A stretch of 64,000 nucleotides of DNA from Cliona cf. orientalis (lineage: Eukaryota > Porifera > Demospongiae > Clionaida > Clionaidae), in the NCBI GenBank assembly GCA_963930775.1, contig OZ005689.1, positions 24,302,058 through 24,366,057 on the forward strand, in the 5' to 3' direction. Made by a program: the position numbers and the translations under genes. Positions 53,646 to 64,000 of the stretch are shown piece by piece. Within the stretch, counting starts at the first letter, position 1. Each line of letters begins with the position of its first letter. The notes under the pieces were generated by a model. That model was not told the origin of the DNA. It did no database searches and was given only the letters and a program-made list of their open reading frames with translations.

Positions 53646-54680
53646 CTAGTTTTCTGTTTACTAGATATTCTTATATGTAAGTAGCTCAATAGCTACTCTG
53701 AATGCTAGAGTGGCCATGAGTAGTACAGTACAAAGTGGTAACTAATTTACTGCCCAGAGTAATGAGCCACCTTTGAACTCATTGTTAAGAAGAATAGCTT
53801 GGTAAGTCATTGATTATAGATCAAGTAAATGACAAGAAACTCACTCAAATGAATTTGCAGCTACCTATCATGGCAGAAAGGGAGAGACAAGACACAGAAG
53901 TAAGTCTACTTAATGATGTTCAAACATACTGGGGATAGCTATGATCAAGTCTTGTGGAGAACCCTTCATAGGGATATGAACACACTTGAGAGTGATAGAT
54001 GATGCTGGAATAGCTACTACTTGATTGATCAGGGATAGTTTGTTGGCACAAAAGATGAAATTGTCTATAGTGCTGCAGAGTGTGACCACTTCATCGGGCA
54101 GTGTTGGAGTACGCACACTGTTGAGAATGCTTTGTTCTGTGGCCTTAAACACCCTTACAACAGCTACTAGTTGGCGCTTAGCAAAGCAAAATTGATGTAT
54201 GGAGCCAAAGTGCAGCGTAGATTCGTACTTGTTGATGCAAATCAAGAGCGCATAATAAGATCGCGCGTACCGCGCGTGGGGGAGGAGGGGGAGGGGAGGG
54301 AAGGAGGGCGTGTAACTTCATATGTGTTGCACGGTGCCGGCACAAAATTTCAAATGTACTAAAAATAAAACTGTGGTCGCGCACCGTGCGTGCGCGCATA
54401 TGGTTTACGCTGCGCCGTCACCTATTGGCCGGCCAAGACCGGAAAGATTATCATCATGGGCGCCTGTTTGCCCGCGCTCAGCTTCGAGATCGAGATAGCT
54501 GAACGCGCTTACCGGGTACTACCAAGGCAGCGGAGACTCAATCGAGGACAAGGCAGCGAGATCGCTTCAGATCGGTACTACAAGGCTTATCGAGAAGAAA
54601 GATCGCTCGATTGAATAGTGAGTTTTCGCTCGCGCACGGTACTAACTTTGCAGAGCGTCCGAATCTGGTCTCTATTAAAG

Positions 54681-57600
54681 ATGGCGTCAGCTGCAGCACT
54701 GCTGGCTCTTCGTGCTCATCTAACCAAGTCTGACTACCCACACAAACTTGAGCGTTCCAGTGATGTAAGCCAGTTCTTGCAAGAATGTTATCCCAGCTTA
54801 CCTGTGGAAGTAGTACCCGACGAGTCGGAGCCTAAAGGAAGCCTGTCGCCGCCTGATCAGTGGATTATTGTGACGTCTGCTAGGTTCGTTCATCTATTTG
54901 ATTCAAGTATTGGTCCAGTGAGACCTGCTAGGATTGTTTTCAAACCCGATGGCAAGCATACTTTTGAAGTATTAATGACCGTAACTTCAAGTGGTTCCTG
55001 GTACGACTCCCAGCCACCACATAAGGAGATCTCATCCATGCTGGATACACTTCTTGAGAATTCTGGACATGTTTTATGCCCTGGTATTAAATCGTACCAG
55101 TCTAATTTTTCAGACCACATTCGTTTCACTCCAAAAAAGCTTCGAGTTTGGAAGAATCCAGTCAGGTATGATTCAGATGAATGCTCACTTTGGCATAAGC
55201 CCAATAATACACGTTGCTCATTGGACGATGACCTTTTTGACGTATGTACAAGTTGCAAAACTTTAAAGCATCAACTCAATGCTATTAAGAAGCGACCTAC
55301 TGAAGCATCCCCTGGCCACAAGGAAAAGTGGGTAGATTCTTCATCTTGTCGGCCATTCAAATATTTATCTCCTGCTAGCCAAACAGAACGTATCTCAAGA
55401 AATCGCACTGATCGTAAGAAGCTACGCAAGGCCCTTATGAAATATGAAGATGGATATTGACTCGGAACAAGATGCAGAGCTACAGCAATTGGTTGCAACC
55501 ATAGATGACAAAGGGCAGTGTGAATTAGAGAATATTTTTACTGAGGCTGGTGAATGTGGAGATGAATTAAGGAGTATATGGGAGAAAGATGTTGCGTCAA
55601 GGAAACAGTTTTTTCAAGATCAAGTGAGAAACAGTAAGTATATTATTGTGTGTATGTATGTACAGTATGTGTGTTGTGTGTGTGTGTGTGCGCCAAGTGT
55701 GTGTTGGACCACTGAAATGTACTTTGTTGGCTGTTGCCTAGCAACCAAAGTTTTTTGGCAAATTGGCAGTTACCAGAGGGGTGCGGGTGATCATAGAGTA
55801 GACCAATGATGAGTGGGGTCATGGGCCAACAGATAATTACAAGACTGTAATTGAGGTGCATTTGACCGTGCATCCCATACACCTTGATTACAGTCTTGCA
55901 ACTATAATGTATAGGTAAAATATTGCGATTTGAATCAAAATTTGGTGGTGGGTCCCAGATGGAAGTTTCAAGTGTGTGTTGATATGGCCCATTTTCATGT
56001 CAGCTATATTATAGTATGGATATTGATTGTTTAATTTTTATACTCCAATAATTGACATAATTTACCTGTCATTGTGCATCAATAATATTATTATAGGTAC
56101 GTCTAATAGTGGGAACAGGTGGAGCACCATAACATTTCGTATGGGTGAGGATCACAGCTCTATAATGATATTGTCAGTGTACTAATGTATACACAATATA
56201 TTATATTATAACATTAATACTCACAGCTATTATGTATTATTGTAGACTATTTCCCATTTTCCCTGTTACCTAGTACCGGGTATGTGCATCATGTACCGTA
56301 TAGTAAGAAACTTTTGAGGGAGAAAACCCTCACAAATTTCGTGATTTTACAGCCTCCTGCAAAAGTTTTCGCCGTGAAATGCTTCCTTCCTACCGATCTA
56401 TGAAAATTTTATCCCTCAAAAGTTTCTTTTATAATAATATATTATTATGGTATACCATCCCTGCTAACAATATAGTATTAACACCATCACTTAATTAACT
56501 CATTGATACAATTATCACTCTTTTTGGTGTTCATGCACACCTCTTCCATACAATAGCTCTAGCAGTGTACTCCAGATCTCCGGCTGCTTATGAAGCTCTA
56601 AAGGGGTTTGGAATACTGCAACTACCAGGAATCTCATCATTAATGTCTTACTCTTCATTCAATATGGAGAACCCTGGAATTACTTTTTGTGAGGAACGAT
56701 GCAGTGGCAAGGGGGCAGTACCAACAAATGATTGACGAAAAACTAGTAGCTGGCGTAGTCCCTAATTGGGAAGGTATTTTGATATTTGATGAAGTGAAGG
56801 TTGGTCTAAAAATCCACTATCATGCAAAAACTGGCAAATTTATTGGAATGGCAATGTCATCGGATGAGCTAGGATCACTACACGATGTATTCCAGACACT
56901 AAAACCTGGCCACCGGACCCAAAAAACATCGTATGTATTGCAGTATCTATGGAGATGTACTGTATCCAATTTTGATATTTTGGGTCCCTATTATACTAGT
57001 GTGGAAGCTATGAAAGCTAAGCTGATATTGTCTACTTTGTTCGATGCTATGTACGCTTTTCAGCTTTATGGCTTCAAAACTAAAGCCATAATATGTGATG
57101 GAGCAAGCACGAATCTGTCGGCTGTCAAGGTCCTTACTGGTTTTGGGAGTGGAGCATATGGCCACAAGGAAGGAGAGGGTATCGAGGACGTACATGAAGT
57201 ACAGGCATGGTTCAACAATCCGTTCACTAATGGAAAAGTGTATATCATCATTTGTCCATCACACCAGGTAATAATTAACCATGATATCACTCTGCATTCT
57301 TAATTAAGACTTATACAGCTAAAAAACATGGTTTCTGCGTTGTATTCATCCAAGCAAGGGAGAACAAAAGATTTTATGTGTAATGGAATCACATTTGGCT
57401 GGAGCACAATTGAAGACATGTTTGAGAGGGAGATGCAAAGAGCTCAGAGTGGTTCACTGAAGAGAGTACCTGGGCTAAAGGAGTCCTATGTACATAGAGA
57501 CATATGGACAAGACTTAATGTCAAGCCAGTGAAAATCATGCAGGCAGGTACACTAATATTGTGTGTGCAAAATTACCATGTTATCATTATGTATATAACT

Positions 57601-58674
57601 GCAGCAACAGTATGTGTTGGCGGAACTTGGTGAACACATACTAGAGAGTCAAGCTAACACACCTGGTACCAATGGTGATCAGATGACCTTGAATTACCTG
57701 CAGGCCTTGAACTACCTGTTTGGACGTGGCTTTCTCTCCCATGGTAAGATTACCTCCATGGATAGTCACGTTCTCTGTGGTATGGAGTATGGCTATGAGT
57801 TCTTAAGTGACTGGCTAGATGAACTGCTCGGTCAAGGTAAATAAATTATGAGTGATAAAATAAATAGTATGATACTTGATATTACTCCTCAGGATTGCTT
57901 CCAACAAATCCATACCAAAGGTCATTTCTTGCCTGGCAGGTAAACCACCACATAATATACCCAATCATTACTGTGCTTTGCAGGTCAGTTGTCCAGTGGA
58001 AAGGGTCAACAGGCAGTGGCTCTGGGAGTGCTTAATTCAGTTATAGTACAGGGTACAAAGGCTATCAGTTTATATAGTGACAGGGACAGGTGCTATTCCC
58101 TAACACTTACTAGACAACTGACCTGCAAAGCAATAGCAGTTTTCCCCAGTGTATGGCATGTGACCTTATGGGAATGGGGAGAATCCCAAAACCTTTGCTT
58201 AGCCATGCCCTCCACCCCTGCACCATGCTTTATTTTGGAATACTGAATAATGGTGATCTGAACATCCATATTGCCTCTCCCCACCCCCCCCCTCCAAACT
58301 AAACTGATTAAAGGGAGAGAGAACATGGGAAAGAGAAGACATGTAACCATTTTATTTGTTTTTAATAGACATGGGACTTGATGCGCATCTGCTGGTACGG
58401 ATTCAAGTCATACTGTGAAGAATTTTTCAAAGCACATCCTCATGCATTTGTGGCCACGCTACGACTAAATGGAAGTGCTATTGAAACGGTCTTTAGTCAA
58501 CTGAAGCATGCAACAGGAGGCAATCTTACAGCTGTGTCCTATGCCCCGGCTAGAGCGCAGCTAATTACTAAACGGAGTATTCATGGTGTTCGTGTCAAGG
58601 ATGACTATCGAAATGCACCGCTGTATATCAGAGAACAAGAACTCCCTTCCAGAAAGAGGCCTAGGAAGAAGTGA
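54681..58674 (+). pseudogene. P-element-like transposase (RNase H-like), multi-exon, frameshifted
   Basis: Start MASAAALLALRAHLTKSDYP at 54681. A first exon of about 950 bases holds a Cys/His pair (CSLWHKPNNTRC, then CTSCKTLKHQ) and a basic coiled tail. A shift at about 55440 leads into DIDSEQDAELQQLVATIDDK. Then NRWSTITF (56118) and LAVYSRSPAAYEALKGFGIL (56570). After a shift near 56685 comes the RNase-H core: GILIFDEVKVGLKIHYHAKT (first D), AIICDGASTNLSAVKVLTGF (second D), IICPSHQLKNMVSALYSSK, and LNGSAIETVFSQLKHATGGN (E). These fit the D-D-E of the P superfamily. Exons follow at 57317-57543, 57605-57838 and 58370-58674. With two frameshifts this copy looks inactive unless they are assembly errors. 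Confidence 0.75.
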
Positions 58675-58758
58675 GAGATAATAGCAATTTAATTATTTTT
58701 GTTTATGATGTTCAGAATTTTGCTGTAATCATGAATAATTAATTTTATACAATGCTAA

Positions 58759-60078
58759 TTAATTGGAATCACCAGCTGCCTTAACTTTTAAAGTTTCTCT
58801 TAGCATGATGGGAACTTCTAGGATAATTCCTCCCTGACGATTGAGAATCATTTGTCTGTTCTGTATTAACTCATTTCCGTAGGTATGGACCATTTTCTTT
58901 ACAAGAATTTGGTATAGTTTCGGTAAACTACTCTTAGATACCTCGTCTTTAATGCCTGCTTCATTACAGCTAAATTCAAATGATTGTAGGAGTTTTGTGT
59001 CTTTTATGATCTCCTCTTCCATCACCTTAATTGAATTAGCTCCATGCTTCCGTATGTACTCCTCAGATGAACAGCGATGCATAAATGAAAGAACCTGCCG
59101 TTACATGAGTACCAATATTTTAATAACTATATACTGCTTGCAATGCTGACCATGCATGTGCACATAGTTTGTACAGTTCATCTTCCACAACTATCCCAGT
59201 ACCTATTCAGGACCCATGCAACACCTAAAGCCTACCTGAGACAAGTATCCGAGGAATTCTTTCTTCATAAACACCATTCCCCCATGCACATCGAGAAGAC
59301 GGATATTGGAAGGCATGTCAATCTTTTCATGAGATAAGAGTTGCATGCGTTGCAGGATGGAGTGTTCATTGGTGTTTTTATGACTCTCTAAAGTCGAATA
59401 TAATGCACTACCTCCCAGGCGGTAAAGTGTTGCTTCATCTACTTCAAATCCAGCCTCCTGAAACTGATCCATCTCCATTTGCTCTCGGTCCAACAGTAGT
59501 ACATCACCTTCCTTGAATTTCACCATTTGTTGTTGGCAAAAGTTAAAAACTGATCTGGTGATGAATGTTAGGACAGTATTCTTAGTGCTATCAGAAGGAA
59601 TGGGTTGTGCCTTATCTACTATCTCCTGCCATGCCTTTTCTGACGCATGTGCATGTGGACTACTACTTTGTGTGTCAAGGCTCATTAACTGAGATTCCTG
59701 GTTTGATCCTGAGGATGTTGCCTCAGTACCATGATCAGGCCCGGGGCCATGTAACAGCATTCTCACAGAGTTCATCCATGTCATTTGCAGGCTGGCATAC
59801 TTATTTCTTCCAACAGCCTCATTCACAAGCCTAATATACAGCTGGTGAAGCTCTGACACAAACTGCTTTAGAGTAGGATTTTTGCAACAGTCATCCCAGA
59901 ACAGCTGCCTTTCGGGGAAATGCTGGAGATGGTACCCCTTTGACACTTCTTCCACAACACAAGTAACAATCTCTTCAGTTTCTACTTTAGCCAACTCTTC
60001 AGTCAAATGCTTCAGCTGTCGCTTCTTTAGGACTCTATCCTCACTATTCAAGTACTCTGATGTTGCAGGAGTTGCCAT
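58759..60078 (-). CDS. second gene of the P-like element, two exons, intact, unknown
   Basis: Exon 1 60078-59236 (281 codons, phase 0) and exon 2 59094-58759 give 392 residues with GT/AG borders and no stop. It begins MATPATSEYLNSEDRVLKKR, a helical basic N-terminus with a coiled-coil-like stretch (KHLTEELAKVETEEIV). The middle has a Ser/Gln-rich linker; the C-terminus reads HRCSSEEYIRKHGANSIKVM and EVPIMLRETLKVKAAGDSN. I recognise no domain. Being intact while the transposase is shifted, and enclosed by the same TIRs, it is probably an element-encoded accessory or regulator (inference); a captured host gene is the alternative. Confidence 0.65.
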
Positions 60079-62464
60079 GTGTATTTCATAGCCACTAGAA
60101 TGACTACTGGTACTCCAATATAATATGTATGCACGTATGTATACTGGGTATTTATAGCTGGTAGTACCTGGACAGTGTCACGTGTAAGTGTACATACACA
60201 ATTCCCCAAGCGCGTGCGTGAGCGATCGCAAGTGCAATTGTGCAAGTGTGGCCTGTGGTTACGTAAATGTGGGCTACTGCCACCACAAGTATTATGAGTC
60301 CAAACATGGGCAGTTCTAAATATAGCACGTTTGAAAAATTGTGCCAGGCAAGGAAAGTCCGGAAGTTACACGCTCTCCTTCCCTCCCCTCCCCCTCCTCC
60401 CCCACGCGCGGTACGCGCGATCTTATTATGCGCTCTTGTGCAAATAGACCCATCCCGCTTTCTGTCTTTACCATTTGTAGCAGAATACAGTACCCTAATG
60501 TGTCGAACCCGCTCGCACATAGGTAGAACCGGTAAGGGATGAAGGTTGTCAGTGAAATTGGCTAAAAACAAGGCATTTGCTACAATTTCAGTGACTCTTC
60601 TGTGAGTGATTCGACTCTTTACCTCTGTCTTACATGATGCATTCCTTGTCACATCTGAAACAGATTCAAGAAAATTTGCCACCATTGGTGTTGCTGAGGT
60701 AACTACTTTCTTACTCTTCATGGGAAGTAGTTGTCGCATTCTCACGTTGTGAATGAGCTAAGAACGAGCCTTGTACCATGGCAATTTTTCCGTAGATGTC
60801 CGTTCATGCTCTCAAAGCCGAAACAGCTGTAGCACCACAAAGGCCCCCACGAGTGCACAAATTTTGAAAAGTGCATTACCATGTGTAGATTCATAGTACA
60901 TATCTCAATTGGATAAAGCTGTGTTGCCAACTCATAAAAAATACTGAGCAAATTATGAGCAAGTTTGATATCCTCAAGCGAAATCATATCACTAAGAAGA
61001 ATGTGCATAGCTGATACAAAAAGTGAGAGGTGATAAATGTAATCAGCAGGTAGCAAATCACTTAGTACTGGTAGGGCATAGTATAGAAGCCAAGCTCGAA
61101 ATTCAGAAGCTTTCCATTGCTTTAAAGATGTGACTGACCTTGGTGTTCTTCTGAATTCTTGTGGTGGTTTAATTCGACTAAGTCGCTTATCTATTTCGTT
61201 TGTGGTTGAAGGAGATTCTAAATAAAAGCAACGAGTGTGGTGCTGTCAATCCATACAAGTAGAGAGCAAGGTTTTTGTGACACCTTCCAGAGCTGCATGC
61301 ATATAGTCAACAGCCACAGCTTCTGTTATGTCAATGTGGGGTGAAAGCATTGACACGCCTTTTACTCCATATACAGGCTCTCCACTTTCTTCAGCTTCTT
61401 TGGCGCATGCATTCCTCCACGTGAGCTATCGTGCGTGTTTCGTGTTCTGGCAAAAATAGATGGCGCCCTGACACATGCTCACCTTTGTCTAAGCAGTAGG
61501 TGCAGCTATACCTTCCGTTGTATTGAGTCATGTTTGTTGCCATTGCCCTAGCTGGTAAATCAAATACACCTACGAGTAGGCTTGCTTTCACTGTTCGTAA
61601 GCCACTAGGGGTTTGAACAATTATTCCATTCGCTTTTAGGTGATTTATCTTCTCTAGCACTGGTGGAAGGATGACAGACATTGGTGGCTTAATCGGTCCT
61701 TGCCAAATTCCAGCAAGGATGAGATTCTCAGCATTCATACGAATACCTGGTGGTAGATTTGTGACAGCAAGCAGGATAGGCCAGACCATTTGCTTCGATG
61801 ATTTGAAGAGCTGTACTCCATCGGCACATATAACGAGCCCAGTGTGCTCCGGAACTGTGAGAAAGCCTCCTGGCTTAGAGAGCTTTTGATAAGCTCTACC
61901 GTCATGTATGTCCCATTGATAGCTTTCCTCGTAAATGGATAGTGAAGCTGATCCCATTTATCTGCATATATGTAGATTATAGTCGTGATTATTCTGCTTT
62001 ACAGCATTGGCTAAGAATAATTAATTTTACCTTCAAATATATATTCGATATGCTCCTGAAAAGGGAGCACTGCATAGTAAGAAAGACTGGAGAGCTTGCA
62101 GGATTGCTTGCATTTTCTCTTGCCACATTCCTTTTGTCCTTCTGGGATTTCATCCAAGCAGGATGAGCATAACTTTCGAAGTTTTAGTGCGGCCATACCT
62201 GACAAATGCTTCTTAAGTTTGTAGAAACTTTTTGGAAATGAGTTGGGAGATGGGAGGTGGATTTTTATGAGCTCTAGCAGTTGTGACGTTGCCTGATATG
62301 ACAGTTTATTTCTGATTGCATACATATAAGTGGCAAGCATGCTTTCTTCAGTAGTCACAGGTGCACCATCATAGAGGGGGGTTTGCAATGCTGAATCTGC
62401 ATGTATCAATGAAAATAGCATCATAATACTATTATTGGAGCATCCAACAAATATACAGCCGTTC

Positions 62465-63008
62465 ATGCTACCAGGCAAATATGGACGAAGATTTGAAGAA
62501 TTAATGTGTGATCTGATTGTAGCATTTACTATGAGACATTATCCCAGGTATCCATAACATAGATTGTTTGTCTGCTTTACATGTATCTTCATTTTCTTAA
62601 TAATATTGTTGTATAGGCTTCCGTTTCCAGCAAGGTTGGAATGGCTATTAAGAAATGATAAATTGGTATCTCAAGAATCACTTTGAGAAAATTTGGAGAT
62701 AATCATATTTGTAGGTTACTTTCTTCAATGTGTAACTAAACAATGAAGTACTTTTTCACAGAGGGCATACCCACAATTGGAATTGGAGGCAGCCAAAGGC
62801 AAGTGGCCCCTCTTCCCGGAGGAGATTGAAGTACTGCTAGCTATTCGCTTCCCCGGGGAATTTGACCCAGAGGTATAGCATTCGAATAACATGCATTCAC
62901 TATAATAATATTATGATTATTGTTCCCCTTATTTATTCATTCATGCAGCCCAAGTATGAGGTGAACTATGAAACACTTGCATATATCACCAACTGGGACT
63001 TGGTCTAG
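62465..63008 (+). CDS. small four-exon gene, 100 aa, unrecognised
   Basis: Exons 62465-62547, 62617-62665, 62762-62872 and 62949-63008 have GT/AG borders, compatible phases (2,0,0) and sum to 303 bases with a final TAG. The product starts MLPGKYGRRFEELMCDLIVA, has RLPFPARLEWLLRNDKL, then GKWPLFPEEIEVLLAIRFPG and ends NYETLAYITNWDLV. Introns are 69-96 bases. The ATG lies 14 bases inside the start of the minus-strand CACTA-like frame, so the two genes are head-to-head and slightly overlapping. It may be a second gene of that element. I do not recognise the family. Confidence 0.5.
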
Positions 63009-63033
63009 TGATCATAGTGTAGCAATACCTAAG

Positions 63034-63707
63034 TTTAACATTCGACAAGCTATTAGCTATAAATTCTGGCTAGGGCACCTCTTGTGCACATAACTATAGA
63101 GTATAATTATTCAAGACCCCATTGCCTAACTAGCCGTTACAACGGATAGTTTGGCACTTGGAGCTAGGCCCGCTGATCATGTAGGTGTGGTTTCCTGCCC
63201 CTTATTATCGAGAGGCATTTTTGGGGGCTGACCCTATAAAAGCTAAGGTCCCCCAAACACCTAGATCAGTGGCCTAGCCCTATCACACCAGCTGAAAGCT
63301 GATGGAGAAGATTAGTTGATAACAGAGGGAGGGTATAAATGGGAGGGAATCTTGTTAGCTCCTTGCTTCGACTTCTCTCGATTTGCCACGTGGTGATACT
63401 ATAATGTGCGCATGCGTGGTATCGCATGCGACTGGATTGTTAGCTTGCTCATGTTAACCTTGTTTAACTAGCATTAAACTTTATTTAACATTCGACAAGC
63501 TATTAGCTATAAATTCTGGCTAGGGCACCTCTTGTGCACATAACTATAGAGTATAATTATTCAAGACCCCATTGCCTAACTAGCCGTTACAACGGATAGT
63601 TTGGCACTTGGAGCTAGGCCCGCTGATCATGTAGGTGTGGTTTCCTGCCCCTTATTATCGAGAGGCATTTTTGGGGGCTGACCCTATAAAAGCTAAGGTC
63701 CCCCAAA
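63034..63707 (-). repeat. 224-bp perfect direct repeats with 226-bp spacer (split-repeat layout)
   Basis: TTTAACATTCGACAAGC through GCTAAGGTCCCCCAAA is present at 63034-63257 and 63484-63707 with no difference that I could see. It lies just downstream (minus strand) of a tyrosine recombinase frame. PAT/Ngaro-type elements end B1-A2-B2 after the recombinase gene, which fits 63484-63707 (B1), 63258-63483 (A2) and 63034-63257 (B2). A copy of A2 should then occur at the element's 5' end, outside the window. Confidence 0.65.
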
Positions 63708-63806
63708 GGTGGTACATGAGGTTCTGAAACTTGTGAAGGAGAGAAATGTGCCACTGCTCCCAAAAATGATAGATAGATAATATAATTATTATAATAAGAT
63801 AAAATG

Positions 63807-63984
63807 TTAATTGTCTAAGAGTGGACGGAATGTTGTAACATGGGCTTTTGACGATGTAGAAGTAGCGATATGAGCAGAGATACGAGCTAGATGCTCCTGA
63901 GGGATCCTGATATAGCGCTGGTAAGCACTGCTTTTCCATCTTCCCAGGGTCATGATGAGTCTTCAATACCCTTTTCATGAGCAA
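63807..63984 (-). pseudogene. tyrosine recombinase C-terminus (Ngaro/DIRS-like), cut by window end
   Basis: The minus frame reads IMTLGRWKSSAYQRYIRIPQ, then HLARISAHIATSTSSKAHV and the stop at 63807. GRW followed by the AYQRYI tyrosine is the active-site end of phage-integrase-like recombinases. The upstream part (TSATVAHEKGIEDS) is in another frame, so one shift lies near 63945. The recombinase would integrate circular DNA intermediates. The rest of the element (RT, RNase H) is presumably beyond 63984. Confidence 0.65.
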
Positions 63985-64000
63985 CAGTTGCTGATGTGCA

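Larger units (their letters stand above)
54243..60438 (+). mobile_element. 6.2-kb P-like element with two convergent genes
   Basis: 77-bp terminal inverted repeats with one mismatch start CAAGAGCGCATAATAAGATC and include a CGCGCGTACCGCGCG palindrome and a purine-rich tract. Both sides carry TGCAAAT (54236-54242, 60439-60445), a 7-bp target duplication. The element holds a P-transposase-like gene on plus (54681-58674) and an intact two-exon gene on minus (58759-60078), tail to tail with 85 bases between stops. It interrupts the CACTA-like coding sequence cleanly. The near-identical ends suggest recent insertion. Confidence 0.9.
53910..62478 (-). pseudogene. CACTA/EnSpm-like (tnp2) transposase split by a P-like element
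   Basis: Minus-strand pieces: 62478-62038 (TTEESMLATYMYAIRNKLSY; Cys-rich CGKRKCKQSC), 61957-61391 (SYQWDIHDGRAYQKLS; GLVICADGVQLFKSS; VTNLPPGIRMNAENLILAGI; LVGVFDLPARAMATN; RYSCTYC), 61056-60742 (NLHMVMHFSKFVHSWGPLW; YSCFGFESMNGHLRKNCHGT) and 60745-60446 ending GKDRKRDGSIC. The frame then resumes after the nested element at 54242 as INKYESTLHFGSIHQFCF and ends at 53910. D in CADGVQ, D in VFDLPAR and E in GFESMNGH fit the tnp2 catalytic set. Removing 54243-60438 and one TGCAAAT gives one open frame through the junction. Exon borders near 61960 and 61300 are unclear. Confidence 0.75.

Noticed and set aside
63034-63707. Short LTR retrotransposon (TRIM) reading of the 224-bp repeats
   Set aside because: Repeats lack TG...CA ends, and the adjacent tyrosine recombinase favours a split-repeat element.
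1-64000. tRNA, rRNA or snRNA genes
   Set aside because: No cloverleaf with A/B boxes and no rRNA-like core was noticed by eye on either strand; a covariance-model scan could still find degenerate ones.

Overview
The window reads as eukaryotic (animal) DNA dominated by transposable elements. The real coding pieces are split by introns with GT/AG borders, all terminal-repeat elements are of animal types, and there is no operon structure, Shine-Dalgarno pattern, rRNA or tRNA. From memory, many of the protein families (SAMD3-like, SWIM-type MULE-like, DUF7869-like, C2H2/tnp2-like, RAG1-N-like) are expanded together in sponges and cnidarians. A sponge-like marine invertebrate is my best guess, but the sequence alone cannot prove it.

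The window is a stack of nested insertions, several of which can be proved because removing them restores an interrupted reading frame. (1) 1-780: edge of a BEL/Pao-like LTR element. (2) 781-9990, minus strand: one non-LTR retrotransposon broken into three pieces, by a segment holding a deleted Merlin transposon (3917-5043) and by a 4.5-kb TTAA-flanked element (5246-9790) that itself holds a tandem repeat, a MITE and two ~650-bp piggyBac-type MITEs. (3) 10090-15350: a piggyBac transposase split by a 4.6-kb element (10498-15131) encoding a RAG1-N-terminus-like RING protein fused to a transposase-like region. (4) 15760-18391: a two-gene Tc1/mariner-like element sitting in a piggyBac-type terminus, followed by a third TTAA MITE. 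(5) 19056-20405: OTU-domain gene remnant. (6) 20782-21746: nested MITEs. (7) 21880-26467: a TIR-bounded element with an intact five-exon DUF7869-like gene.

(8) 27463-32863, minus: a SAMD3-like gene with a second two-gene Tc1/mariner-like element (30455-32713) in its first intron. (9) 33138-46912, plus: a decayed large gene interrupted by two elements, one in an exon (34586-36526) and one 8 kb long in an intron (38300-46386, a MULE-like element lacking its catalytic core). (10) 46943-48560: ~190-bp tandem repeat with a pogo-like MITE. (11) 48950-49372: a MITE; 49482-52764: a hAT element. (12) 53377-62478: CACTA-like transposase (minus) with a 6.2-kb P-like element (54243-60438) carrying two convergent genes nested in its coding sequence. 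(13) 62465-63008: a small four-exon gene. (14) 63034-63984: 3' end of a tyrosine-recombinase retrotransposon with a split direct repeat.

The best candidates for undescribed biology are the intact DUF7869-like element, the RAG1-N-like element, the two-gene P-like element and the two-gene Tc1/mariner-like elements. No host housekeeping gene was recognised.
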